NCBI GenBank assembly: GCA_023374045.1
Contig: CM041778.1
Span: forward strand, 361,496,831 to 361,560,830
Direction: 5' to 3'
Origin: Limonium bicolor
Taxonomy: Eukaryota; Streptophyta; Magnoliopsida; Caryophyllales; Plumbaginaceae
Length of the DNA: 64,000 nt
Shown here: positions 36,564-49,038 of the stretch, in pieces
How positions within the stretch are numbered: the stretch's first letter is position 1
How the letters are laid out: every line of letters starts with the position of its first letter
Program-made: the position numbers and the translations under genes
Notes under the pieces: generated by a model
Told to the model about the DNA's origin: nothing
Seen by the model: only the letters and a program-made list of their open reading frames with translations
The model's database searches: none

Positions 36564-39500
36564 ATAGGGCATGAGTACCCTAACTCCATGAGATCGCTGT
36601 GGAAGACTTTGTTTACTTACTTTGTTATGTACTTACCTTGGAGGTTAAACAAGCTTATGTTATTAGTATGGGGAGTGTGTCGGGGACCACTCGCCATTTG
36701 TGTATGACTTCTGGATTATGTGTACTCAGTACCAGTAAGCTTTAAACCTTGACGGAAAATATATATGGGAACAGGATGTTAATGCTTACATTATCATGTA
36801 GCCCATACTCAATGACACAGAGTCAATGAGACCAGTGATTACTGAACCAGCATTTCCACCTGCATGGCACTTGCTATTGCAAGCGCTATGACAAGCAAAC
36901 TACTGAAATTTCCATCTGCCTTGCGCACTTGCTACAGCAAGTGCAGCGACAACAACAGTAACAGCTACTGCAAATGCAACTGCAACAACTACTACTTTTA
37001 GTCTTTTATTATAGGTATACCAAAAAAAATTGTTTTTCAAACTTTTTCATACAAACCCTGAGATTAGAAACCCATGCAACGTTGGAAGGACCGTTAGTCC
37101 AACCACTGCAACTGGGGAAACTATACAGCCACTATGACTGTAAACCACACCAGTTTAGATTGTTGAAATTTTCAGACAGGGCTATTAGCCAAATACCATC
37201 AGTGTATACCCGCATTTAATGCTAATCACTACCAGTGATAAATGTTTAGTCCTTATGGACAAGCATACCCTTGTAGATGCACACCACAGTCAGTGAGGAT
37301 GGTTGGGAAGTGAAGAGTCAAGTTGCTCAGCTATTACGCAATCTGCAATGCATCCAATTCATGGATGGAGGGACGAATATGAATTATGGATGAGACATGA
37401 TCAGAAAAAAAAAAAACAGGGAGAAAAAGAAAAAAATTTGTGTACCACTGAGATCAAAAAAAAGGAGAAACAAGTTTGCTAATATAGCACGGATTTTACT
37501 TACACCGAGTTGAATAATACTAGTCTATGATACAAGTTACCACGGTTGCCACAAAGGCAATATCACTTATTACAGGATAACTGATAACGTGGACTATTAC
37601 AAAAAAAAAGAACAAGCAAAAAAAAATGAAGAAAGAAGAAGAAGAAGAAAAAAAAATAGAAGAACAAAAAAAAAAGATATCCATCAAAAGGGAGATTGAC
37701 AACAGAATACTTCACTATAACCGTGTGACAGACATTACCAGTTTACTAAACGAGACATGGGACGACCGCACTCCGTTAGGAGCATGTGGGCCTGACAGAC
37801 TTATTTATAAGTTAGTCGGGTAAGTAGTAATGTATCAGTACGGTACCCCATGCAAGTAGACAAGTAGTGTTAGGAACACGAGAAGTAGTCAACTCCATTC
37901 TACGGACAGTAAGACGGATTACCTCGAAGATGGACGAGAAGACCCGCAGTTAAACCAACAAGCTAAGGAAATCAAGAACCTTCAACAGGGAACAGTAGAC
38001 AGTATACAGTGAAGACAGGGAAACAGTTTAAGGACAGGAACCCAAAAAAAAAAACAGGGAAACCCAGTATAGACGAAAATATGTAGAATCCTCACAAGGA
38101 ACAAGCAAATGCTTGCAATCCAGAGGAAATCTACCAGATGATATAGATATAAACAAGTGACTACGCAAGGAGAAAAGATGAAGCCATATGATAGTAGAAA
38201 CCTTGCTCAAGGAACAGTGGATTCGGAATGTACCACTCACAGGATAATTCGCACATCTTTTCTATTTGCCTCATTGGATATTAGCTGTTGAGCGTTTACG
38301 CCTCTGCACTCTGTATGACTGAGTGTTTTGGTATTGAACTCCGCAGTTTTATTAACTAATGGGAATGCAGAAAGATAAAGTGGATATCAACAAGAGTGTG
38401 TAAAAAAAAAAGAAAGGAAAAAAAAAGAGATAACTCAACAGAGTATTACTCTGGAACAAAATCACCAGGAGACATGGATGACAAACATCATCTTTGTGGA
38501 CATATAGGCTAGTACGTCTTAGTATTACAAAGACAAGTGCAAAAGCACTAAGTACTAGCAGTAGCCAATGTCATATACATCCAATTGAATGTCAGTGAGA
38601 GAAGACACACGCATATATGCTAGTGATCCAACCAGTGGATTCACAGCAAAAAAAAAGAGGCAAATTGAGCCTTTGTTCATGGGTCTACACCTCATACGGA
38701 GCGAGTGGGCCCATAAGATGAACTTGGGAGAAGCACAAAAAGATCAGTGCCCCACCTTTTATATATTGTGGAACCCTGAAGGGCTAGAGTCATACCCGTT
38801 CTCTGATATGAGGATAATCCACGAGTTGGAGAACTCTTTGAGAGCCAAGTATCCAGCGCTCCTTGTTGAGCGGCTGTTGTATACTTGTGGGGTACGGGGG
38901 CGTAACCCTTTTTAAGGGGGGTAGAGCCTCTTAGTTGTGCACATGTTTGTACATGTTTGCACATGTTTACACTAAATTATGTTTGTTTAATATGCATTGC
39001 ATACAAAAAAAAAGAGAATTGGTGGTGTGCGGGGCATACGAGGTTTGTTTGATTAGTATGTGAATTATTTAGTATACATAGCATACAGTGAATTAGTTTT
39101 GTTGGTTATGGTTGGTACGCGGGTCGTGCGTTGTTTGGTTTGTTTTTGTGTGATGTGCATTGGTATGTATGTATCTTACGAGATACCTGTATGAATGTTG
39201 TGTTTACACCAGGTGTGTAACACTTTTCTTATGCTATTTGTGATATGTATTCATATTGCTTTATAGAATGATTACATATGGTATCGCCTAGATACGAAAT
39301 GAATCATTAGATATGGAATGTGGAACAATGGAACGTTATGGACACCTTAGGGAGGTTGTCAGGGTTGGTAGAACTGATAGGAAATGATGGTGCTGATGGA
39401 TCACCTATATCCATATATGATGAACTAACGCCACAACGTGATGGCTATGTGCTGTATAAGCGCAATACGATTGTGTAAATGATATCACATAGATATACAT

Positions 39501-39570
39501 TATGGGAACAATGGGTATTATACATTTATATATACTTACCTACCTTGATTAAGAGACTTCGGACGAAGTC
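36564..39570 (+). mobile_element. Non-coding internal region of C
   Basis: There is no pol motif where it should be. Visible content: two CTTGC/GCAAG hairpins (36867-36944), A-rich tracts (37400-37680, 38040-38052, 38401-38430, 38648-38656, 39004-39013), two stretches shared with B's internal region (37759-37850 and 38294-38336), and near the end TTCGGACGAAGTC, the remnant of the pol 3' end. The 108-codon frame at 38589-38915 has no recognisable domain. Confidence 0.75.
36867..36944. other. Pair of CTTGC/GCAAG hairpins in C
   Basis: GCACTTGCTACAGCAAGTGC (36925-36944) is a perfect 9-bp inverted repeat with a 2-nt loop. A sister copy at 36867-36886 has one mismatch in 8-bp arms. B has a related stretch on the minus strand near 27865-27900. 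Confidence 0.65.
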
Positions 39571-39587
39571 TTTTTAAGGGGGGTAGA
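39571..39587 (+). other. Polypurine tract of C
   Basis: TTTTTAAGGGGGGTAGA directly precedes the 3' LTR at 39588, after GGACGAAGTC. Same layout as B. Confidence 0.85.
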
Positions 39588-42500
39588 TGAAATACCCCAA
39601 TTAATAAACATGGATTAAATATTTAATCACATTAATTAAGGCCTAAACATGCCTTAAAAGTCAACTGAGAACAACACGGTCACACAAAACAAGATGTTGC
39701 ACCTTTGACTGTTAAGGTAAATAAATACCCAAATGAACTTCTTAGGACCTAAAATTTGTCCTAAGTATATTGACATAATATTAAACATATTATCCGTTGG
39801 ACAACACTCCAACACAAGAAAAGCATTTCATGCTTCAAGGTCAAAAGGCAAAAAGGTGCTCTAGGAAAACCTTAAAAATCAAATGACCTCTAAATGATAT
39901 AAATTGATACCATGATCAAATATCATGTAGGGAACACAACAAACCGTTGTCAAGAAAACCGCTCCAGAAACACCTGGCGACACAAAATGTGCACTAAAAC
40001 TCCTTAAAGCACGTTTTGTGTAACTGCCTTTTAAATTGGTTTTAAATGAGCAAAAAGGGTATAATTACCTTTAAATTAATAAAATATCATATAATATGAT
40101 ATTAGGAATTTAATTCCAGAAATTTACGAATTTTACAAATTTAATATTAAAATATTAATAAACCCTAAGTGGGGCCCGTTTGGGTCACATTGACTAAGTT
40201 ACCAATGTTGACCATTGACCACGAAATGGACTACCTAAATCAGATAATAAGTCCTCTTAACAGACCAGAGACAAGTCCCATGTGACATTAAATATAGTCC
40301 TTTACTTTAGCATAAATACAAAAAAGACTACTTTACCTTATAAACAAAACGTGGGCTCCACTTACCTTTCCCATGTGAGCACTATTTGGAGCCTCCAATT
40401 GCTCCTCTTTTCCCTTGCATTTCGTGGCTCCATGTAGGAACAAGACAGGAGATGACTCACCTTACATTAAATGAATTAAAGTAACATATTTTCCCCATTT
40501 TCATCAAATTTGAATCAATCAAGCCCTACCTTTCTCTTATCTCAACGGCTGCCCCCTCCTCTTGTCTCCACTGATTGAGCTTCAATTATCCACTCCAATC
40601 AGCATTGATGAGTCATCAAACCAATAATACCTAAAATATTCAAAAAAAGTGCTTTAAGCAATATAGGTCTTTCCCCTTCATTCCTTCCTCTTCAGCCGAG
40701 ATGGCTCACACCCCTTGAGCTCTCTTGGCTCCCCTCCACCGTAGGTAAGGTTTCCAAGCACCATTGATGAGTTTCAAGCTCTAGTAAGCTCTTAAGGCAT
40801 AAAAATGCCCATTTTCTTCATCTTTCTTTCCTTTTTCGATTGATATACACTCCAACCTTTTCTATACACCTATGTAGAGTGATTTGGAGGTTAAAGGAGT
40901 GTTGGTTTTTGTACATAACCAGATCTAAGGAGGAAAGTTCAAGTCTTGACCATTAAGGTAAAATGTGCTTTAAGCTCATAACTTTGATTCCCTTCAAGTT
41001 CGGCTGTGAAACTTTGGTCATAGCCCATCTTCTTCTCCTTTTCATGTGGAATCTGTTGGTTACCATTTGGAGCAAGGATGGCCGAGATCCAAAGGAAATA
41101 CCCTCTTTTAAGGCATTTTTCCAAGGTAAAACCTAATAACAGTAGCATTTCGAGATCTAGCTATTTCCTATGTCAATATGGTAGATCTAACACCTTGTGG
41201 TGTGTTTTATTCAGGTCGAAACCATCTTGAACTCTCCTTGCATTCTTAAGGTGATTTTTGGCCTTAAATCTTACATTAAATTACTTCTTATGGTTAGATC
41301 TTCTTGGAGACTAACTAGGCCTTGGTTTCTGTTGAAACATTAAACAAGCTGTGGATAATTTCTACTTAAGGTGGCCGAACCAAACAAGGCTTTACCCAAG
41401 CTAAATCAAGTATAAATCACTTAAAACCTTAACTTGATCCATTAACACAAGTTTCGTGTGTGTATGTTAATTGCCGTGAGTGAAGGAGCAAAACAGGTCT
41501 TGTTTGACCTTACAATGTTTAAGAAATGGTTTAATAAATTTTATAACTAATTAAACAAGCATAATTGTCAAATTTAAGACTTATGTGGAAGTTTGGTAAT
41601 TAATGGAAAGTGTGTGGTAGGCCGAAATTTATAAGTGTTTTGGGACATTTATGTGTAATTTATTTTGCAAGCCAATGTTTGTAATAGGCCATGTATTTTA
41701 GGCCATTTTATTTATGCATTTACAAGCTTTTAATTAAGTTTAAGTAGTATAAATGCATTACCGAAAATAATGGGGTATTATGTAATTAATTAAATTTGGG
41801 GGCTTTAGAATAATAAGGCGAAAATTAGAGTTAAAAAGGAGTTAAATAAAGTTTATAAGATTTTATAAAGTTTTGGGGTTAAATGGTGATTTCTAGAAAG
41901 TTTGGGTGCAAACCGTAATTATTAGGAATTAATGGTGAAGGAATATTAATGAGGTCAACCTTGACCATATGCTAGGTTTTTACCAAATTAGATAAGTTAG
42001 ATAACTTATTTAAGGTCTTATAATAAGATAATTATTTTATGGTAATATTTTTATGACATATGTGGTAATATGTTATTACCAAAATAAGGGTGTACAATGG
42101 TGTTTTAAACACCCGTGGGCTATTAGGAATTTTTAGGAATTTATTGAGTTGTTTTTTGGAATTAAAATAAACTATATATGTATAATATATAGTTATTATG
42201 TCATTATGACACTTTGGAAAATAGATGGTGAATGGTAAATACCAAGAGTAATGGGTTAATAAGGATATTTTATAACCCTTTGGTAAAATTTGGAGATTTT
42301 AGAATTATATAAGAGTATCTATTGAGATATGGTATAAGATATGATTTTAATGATAGGTAAAACTATATGTTATAATAGGGCCAAGGGCAATTATAAAACA
42401 GCACAAGGGCTGTTTGGAATTTTACAAAAATACCATAGGTTATGCTCTTTATAAGTTAAATGTTATATTAATGGGATATATAACATGGTAAAAAGAAAGG

Positions 42501-45075
42501 GTGATTTTGTAAATAAAGGAAATTATGGTTTAAGGAAAAGTTATAAGGTTTAGTATATGCCTATGAGGCATACACAATAGTTTTGTATAAAACTATAGAT
42601 TATAAGTTAAAGGAAATAAAATATCAAGCAAATGATATTAGTATTTTGGTATAACATTACATAATGTTATGTGGTCAAAAAGGGAATTTAAATAAATTCA
42701 AGGCTATACCAAAATAAAGGTTGGAAAATGAATTTTAGACTACGGTCTACTATGTTATAAATGTTATGACAATTAAATGGTATTAAGGTGGTTTAGATGG
42801 AATTAATATAAGGAAGGGTACTCACATAAAATAGTGTGACAAACTATAATAAATGTTATTATAACTAAGGTATTTATTGAATAAACCTTAGAAGTTGTAA
42901 TTATACAACATAAAATGTTACTCATGTAGGATATAATCTTAATATAAGTCGTACAATAGATACAACTAATGGGAATACATCTAACAAAAGATGATAAAAA
43001 GTAACATAAAATATAAGAGTTTATTAACTCATGGAGTTACCTACGTGGTAAATATATACATACACAAGATGATGTATATAAGGTGGATATATATTTTGGT
43101 TGAAACCATATGAATTTTGGTGGTGGTTATTTAAAATAATAATAATAATAAGATAGTTACGAACTATAAGTTATGAATTTTAGAATGCAGTATAATACAA
43201 GAATGCATGCATACATGCAACTATAGGTTACGTACCTAACTGGATGTGGATAATTAAAAGAAATATAAGGAATTAAACTTAACAGTTGAAATAGTTTTGA
43301 CGTACGCGTTTTAAAGTAACAAAGCCGACTGTTTTAGAGAAACCCGTAACAAAACTGTAGAAAACAGGGGTGAACTGTCGGGGTTACTTATAATTCGGAA
43401 ATACCGGATGTAGTTGTCATGGAGACTGACTTATAGTTTTATTACCGTTTAGAGTATACTTGACAAGGACGCTTGACGAGCTAACGGACTACACGGAGCG
43501 TAGGATCTTGCTGATTCATACTCCACCGTAATACAGTCAGGGGAACGGTATGTAAAGGGGTTTGATCCGAGTTGTCCTAAGTTGCTCCTGGGCTCGGATT
43601 TGGTTGATATAACTTTGTATGTTGTTATGTGTCTCTGATTGTCTTTGAGGCTTCCTCGTTTCAGACTTCTGTGTGATCTGTGATAAGAATGATTGTCTGA
43701 ATGTGATAATATGCATGAACTGTATATTTATAGCTGCTTATTTTTACTGTTGTTGAGTTTAACAGTATTGGTTCGTATATAGAACCTAAATATAAAACGA
43801 ACTAGCGGCTGTGGTGCTATCTTATACGAAAATAAGGAATTAAGTAAACGTTGTAGCACTATGATAATAACACATACATATTATCTGAGACTTTGTACGG
43901 AGCATTGGCCTTTTCTATACGCCGCTCTCGTATCTAACACTGGATCCCGAGTTTACAAACTCCGGATTGGACTATGACCTTAGTCTGCTGTGTTAGAAAT
44001 TTGGTAATGCGATGCGATGGTATATTAATTAATTAATGGAATGGAAGTAAAGCCAAGAGGATGTGGCTCTTGGTGCGCGCTGTGATCACAAAACGATACC
44101 AGGATGTCCGCGCGGGTCCGTAAGTATCAAGAAATTTCCCGTGAGCTAGAATGGCTCGTTGGTCGGAGACTCTACCGTTGGAGTGGCTACTGCCGTGGTG
44201 ACTCGCCATAATATATGGTAACTAGAGACATGTCGTTTTAACGAGACATTGTCACTAGGTATACTGAACCAACTAAAATTGAGACTTGTACATGGCGAAC
44301 GATACCATGGACGAGACTTAATCTTGTTGATTATTCTCGTTGTTTCGCTTTGTTGTTCATTGTTATACTTGTGGTTATTTTTTGTGTGTTTATGGTTGGA
44401 TGGAGCCTACAGGCTGAGGTAATTAAATATGAAAACTGTACGCTACGGCAATTACACTGTACATTATTTGTTATTACTCGATACGTTCGATATATAAATG
44501 TTGTATGGAATATTAAATGAATGTTTTGGATTGGATGGATGGTTAAGTGCTTATGGATACTTGGGTGGTTGATTGTGTATATTACACATTATGCTTCAGT
44601 TTTGATTATAACTGTAAAAAAAAAAACAATCGAATATCTAATAAGATGGTTAAAATGACAAGTGACCATTAGGGTCCAGGCCCGGCATACTCAGCGTCTA
44701 TCGCTGATACTACACTATTTCAGGTTGTTGATCATTGTCGGAGCTGAGCAGGAACAAGTAATTGGAGTCGTTGTATAGTAATTAAGATGGTGGTATGGTC
44801 TTATGGTAAGGTTATTATTTTTCAGGATTGGGTAACGCTCACTTGTCGATGTTTATGGTTAGACTTAGTATGAGTATAGGAGTTTCTCGTTATCACTGCG
44901 GTAGCAGTTGGTTTATTTTGGAAGTTGGATGTAGTTTGGCTACGTGCTCGCATGGGCGAGTAATGGCCGGTGACACCCGAGTGAGTTTTGTAATTGTTAG
45001 TTATTTTCCGCTGCGAGACGTTTTTATTTTATGCTACTTGAGGATTATATCGTGATTGTGGAGAGGGGTGTTACA
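39588..45075 (+). repeat. 3' LTR of C (5488 bp)
   Basis: Collinear with the 5' LTR over its full length but 135 bp shorter. Many differences are single-base losses in short runs or near them (for example AACACGG for AACAACGG, and shorter A runs near 39600-40330). This looks more like residual read error or a biased process than ordinary divergence. Confidence 0.9.
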
Positions 45076-45080
45076 CCTAG

Positions 45081-48000
45081 AGTGTTTCTCCTCTAAGGAG
45101 CTACTTCCTTAATAGACGACAACTACCCATTAATCGGGTTATCCTTAAACGCCTCTTATCACAAACTGGATTCATATCCTTGATCCACATACTCCACATT
45201 TTAAACATATCATGCATCCCATAACACACATAACAACACTTTCACGTTTCAACGTGCACATAATGCATCGCAATAGAAATTGCATTACACAACATCACAT
45301 AACATACGGGAATGGTTCTCTTAGGAACCGACCTAAACATTGGTTAATTCACTGGTGAGCCTAGAATGATGTCGCCCTCATGATAAGCTCGTTATACAAC
45401 AACAACAACACTCATTCCGTCCTAATAGTCGGACGAGTAACTTAAGTTAAGATGGTTCGGTTTGGTGGCCCGATCATAATCAGAATAGCTAAGCTTTTGG
45501 ATCAGCTATGGGAGATCATAACCCGTGAGGAAACAACCATACAGAGAGAAGGGTAAGGCTAAGAAGGATACCCACTCCCAAACAACACTCGACCGGCCGA
45601 ACCGGATTCCCACCACTGTTAGTACTACTACCTTCAAATATTAGTTAGAACCCCACTATGGAGTCTATCACATCTACACACCATACAGTATACAACTGGT
45701 TAAACATAAAAGAGAGGTCCTTACATACACGCACACAAATTTACATAATTAACACACCATAGCCGTGTTAGAACGTCCCATTGTTCGGGTCGTTTAATCC
45801 GAATACCGAACTCTCATGTGATCCTAGACTCAGTTAACTAAGGTTAACACTTCCGAGGTTAAATGGTATCGGAGTTGAACACGCCACATAATGAATTACT
45901 GTAAACTCTTACATGTTTTTATCTTACAACGTGCAAACATACAGAAAAACATTGGCATACAAGCGGTGTTCCGGTAGGACACAGGTTGCAAGAAACCATA
46001 CCTGTCACCGGAGTCCACTTTATCATGTCCACTTATGTTCCTCGGCAATTCTCGAACAACTGATACATTAATGTACTTTTGTTAACATCGGGGTAACACG
46101 ATTGTTTAAAGTCTAGTGCTATACTTTTCCCCTTTAACTTAGTTACATAACTTCACTTTTTAACTTGTTTTACTTTTACATTTTTAATACATCTTTTCCC
46201 CCACTAATTGTCATTATAACTCACCTAACTGTCTTAACCCTTATAACATTACTAATCAATCCCATCATTACATATCATTTTATAACCTTTAACAATTTTT
46301 TTGGTCTGACCCACCTACCGACCGCCTTACCAAGGTCGGTCCATCCAGAACACTTTACCGTCAAAATTTCTACTCCCGACCGACCTTGTAAGTTCGGTCG
46401 CATGTTCGGTCCATTCCCGAGAGTTTTCTTCCCTCTGAAAATTCATGCCCGACGAACTTGCCAAGTCCTCCCATGTTCGGTCGATTCCAGAAACTTAATT
46501 CGTACACAAAATACATGCCCGACCCGACCTTGCAAGTTCGGTCCCCAAGGTCGGTCCATTCCAGAAACCAATTCTCGCAGGGTAAACTGGGCTCGACCGA
46601 CCTTGTCAAGTTCGGTAGCAAGGTCGGTCTGCCCCAGACCCTTATTTCCATTGCCCATTTAACTCCAAACTTCACCTCATATATCCTAATATGTCCTAAC
46701 CTCATTTGGGCACTTCAAACACATCTTTAGCCATGAACTAAACTCTTTAAATCACACACCAAAACCATCTTATCATTCACAAATTCCTTACAAAATTCTT
46801 AGCACTTGGAATGTTTCCTCCTTAAGATTTCTAAGTGGTATTTCACCAATAATGACCACTATACCAAGGTGTTTCCTCTACACCTTAACATCATCTCTCA
46901 AACTTCTTTTCTTACTAACCAAATCTCCTTTTTCACATCTTACCTAAACATCACTTCTTCCTTGTACATCAACATTCCTAAACCTTAAACAAACTTCTCC
47001 AAGACTTAAATACATTCTCAAAAACACACATTGAATTCCTAGAACTTCCAAGATAATACCTAAATCCATGTATCACTCTAATCACCTTAATACATGTTTT
47101 CTTCCCAAGTAAAACATTTGTTCACCTTTAACACATCCTAGTTCACCAAAACTTATTTAAAACACTTAGGACTTCTTACACATTTTCCAAATTTTGCCAT
47201 AGCTTCACTTGTATATTCTCACATCCAAACACTTAGGTTTTTACCTTATTCCATTCAAGAACACCTAAAATCCATTAAGGACTTCCTCACACACATAACT
47301 TCACCAAATTTACTCTACATCACAATATAGTGCATAAACTTAATTGCTTGGCACTTAGGCCCTTAAAAATAATATGGCTCTTAGGCCCTTAAATAACATA
47401 AACCTTAAACACTGAATTTCCCACATAAATAATGCCTTTGACCTGCAAATACACCCAACAATACATATGCCCTTAATAAACTCCTTGAGAGCATTTTACT
47501 AGCTCATTTGCCATTGGCTCCTTAGGTATTTTATTAAGAAAATCAAGCTCATTTTCCTGAGGCATAAATTACATTAGGTTAGCACATTTACCTCTTTGCT
47601 TCAAGATTTTTACTTGAACACTCTTGTTCTTCCTTGTTTGGAAATCGGCAAGAGGACTTGGTTACTTGTCAATGTTCTAATCAATATACAAGTAACACCA
47701 ATGAGCATTCAAGCTTCAAGCTTAAGCTCATTTACAAACCCTAGTTTATATATTGTCTTAACACATTAAGGTAATTGTTTTACCTTGGAATTGGAAGAGA
47801 GCTTGAATAAGTATCAGATAGGACTCCTCCTAGCCCTTGGAAGATTCAATGAAGCTAAAACAAAGCAGGTAAATACACCTTTACTGGGATTTTCGGTCAA
47901 CCTAAAAACATGGAGGAAACATAGATTTTCTTTGAGTTTCCTTACCTTGAAGCAAAGGAAACACAAGGTGTGAAAAGATGAAGCCAAGCTCCATCAATGG

Positions 48001-49033
48001 TGAATCTCCTTGGCACCGAAATGGGGCTTTTGAAGATTTGAAAAGATTGAAGTGTAAGCTTGCTCCAACTAGAAGAATGGTGGTCTTGAAATTGAATTTG
48101 GACCATGGAGCTAGAAGTTACAAGAGATCAAAGCTTGAAGATGGTGCTTGAGCTGTAGCATCACCAAAGGAAGGAGAAGAAGGTTGGAGACCGTGTGAAA
48201 GAAGGGAAATGAGAGAATGAAGATAGGTTCTACTTTTGGAAGATATTATGTAATAAGCAAATAGTAAGTTGCTTTAGTATTTGTTATTTGTTTTGTTAAC
48301 TTACAAGGTGATACTCACCTCATAAAAACCGGCCCCCATTAGTAGTCTAGGGGTGTTTTGGTCTTTGTTGACCAATTAACATACTTATAATAACATATGT
48401 TACAAACTAGCTTATAAATTACTATTCACTAAAACAAGGCACATAGATGTAAATTTTTGATTTCCCCTTGATATAGACTTCCAATGTGATACTATATAGT
48501 ACACATGTTAATTAAAGAGTAATGATGGACATCTAGCCATTCAAACTCATTTACAAGACAATTTTTCAAAACGTGCTTTAAGACTCCTTAAAGCACTTTT
48601 TGTGTTTTAACTTGTTTTCAAGCTTGGTTTTCTTTGGTAATTGGTTTTATATGTTCATTAACATATTTGTAAGGTATAGGTATGACCTTTAGGTCTTACA
48701 CAAATTTATCCCAAGCTTAGAGCACATTTTTGCTCTTATTGACTTTAAGGTATATTCTTGTGTTCTGTTTGGTTTAATTGTCTACCAAGGTTTCCTAAGG
48801 ACTTAATTTGCCTTATTTAATCATAATTGAATATTATTAAGTCTTGGTAGGTTCTTTGGGTCCTAACCAAGTTCACTCCAAGCTTAAAGCATGTTTTTGC
48901 TCAAACTGTATCTTAGTGCTTTATTGCATTTTACTATGGTTTAAATTGTTCACTGATGTTTCTAAGGCACTTTTTAGCCTTTACATACCATAGTTTAATA
49001 TTTAAACCACATATCAAGGTTTGGGGTATTTCA
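45081..49033 (-). repeat. 5' LTR of B, part right of C
   Basis: It continues the LTR from 29330 and matches 11696-15746. It ends GGGGTATTTCA at 49033, followed by the GTCCG duplication. The first 1.6 kb shows frequent small deletions against the 3' LTR; from about 46700 on the two copies are much closer. Confidence 0.9.
46312..46640 (-). repeat. 72-73 bp quasi-palindromic array, B 5' LTR
   Basis: Same units as at 12999-13345, with small deletions. Facing GACCGACC/GGTCGGTC arms are visible from about 46318 to 46628. Confidence 0.8.
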
Positions 49034-49038
49034 GTCCG

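Larger units (their letters stand above)
29331..45075 (+). mobile_element. Element C: complete giant-LTR gypsy element with gag only
   Basis: TGAAATACCCC at 29331 and GGGGTGTTACA ending at 45075 are flanked by CCTAG (29326-29330 and 45076-45080). The LTRs are 5623 and 5488 bp; the internal region of about 4.6 kb is shorter than one LTR. It has an iMet primer site, a broken gag with two zinc knuckles, a non-coding part and a GGGGGG purine tract. There is no protease, reverse transcriptase, RNase H or integrase motif, so it would need proteins from a relative. Confidence 0.92.
11096..49033 (-). mobile_element. Element B: giant-LTR gypsy element, minus strand, non-autonomous
   Basis: On the plus strand it begins TGTAACACCCC and ends GGGGTATTTCA, flanked by GTCCG (11091-11095 and 49034-49038). 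Read on the minus strand it has a 5' LTR (49033 down to 28729), an iMet primer site (28723-28712), internal DNA, a purine tract (15760-15747) and a 3' LTR (15746-11096). LTRs are 4.55-4.65 kb; the element's own internal DNA, after removing D and E, is about 4.9 kb. Purine tract context and primer site fit Tekay/Del-type chromoviruses. No pol is recognisable. C sits inside its 5' LTR. Confidence 0.9.

Noticed and set aside
38589..38915. 108-codon frame in C as a possible accessory gene
   Set aside because: No recognisable domain, lies among A-tracts in a region with likely indel errors, and not seen in B.
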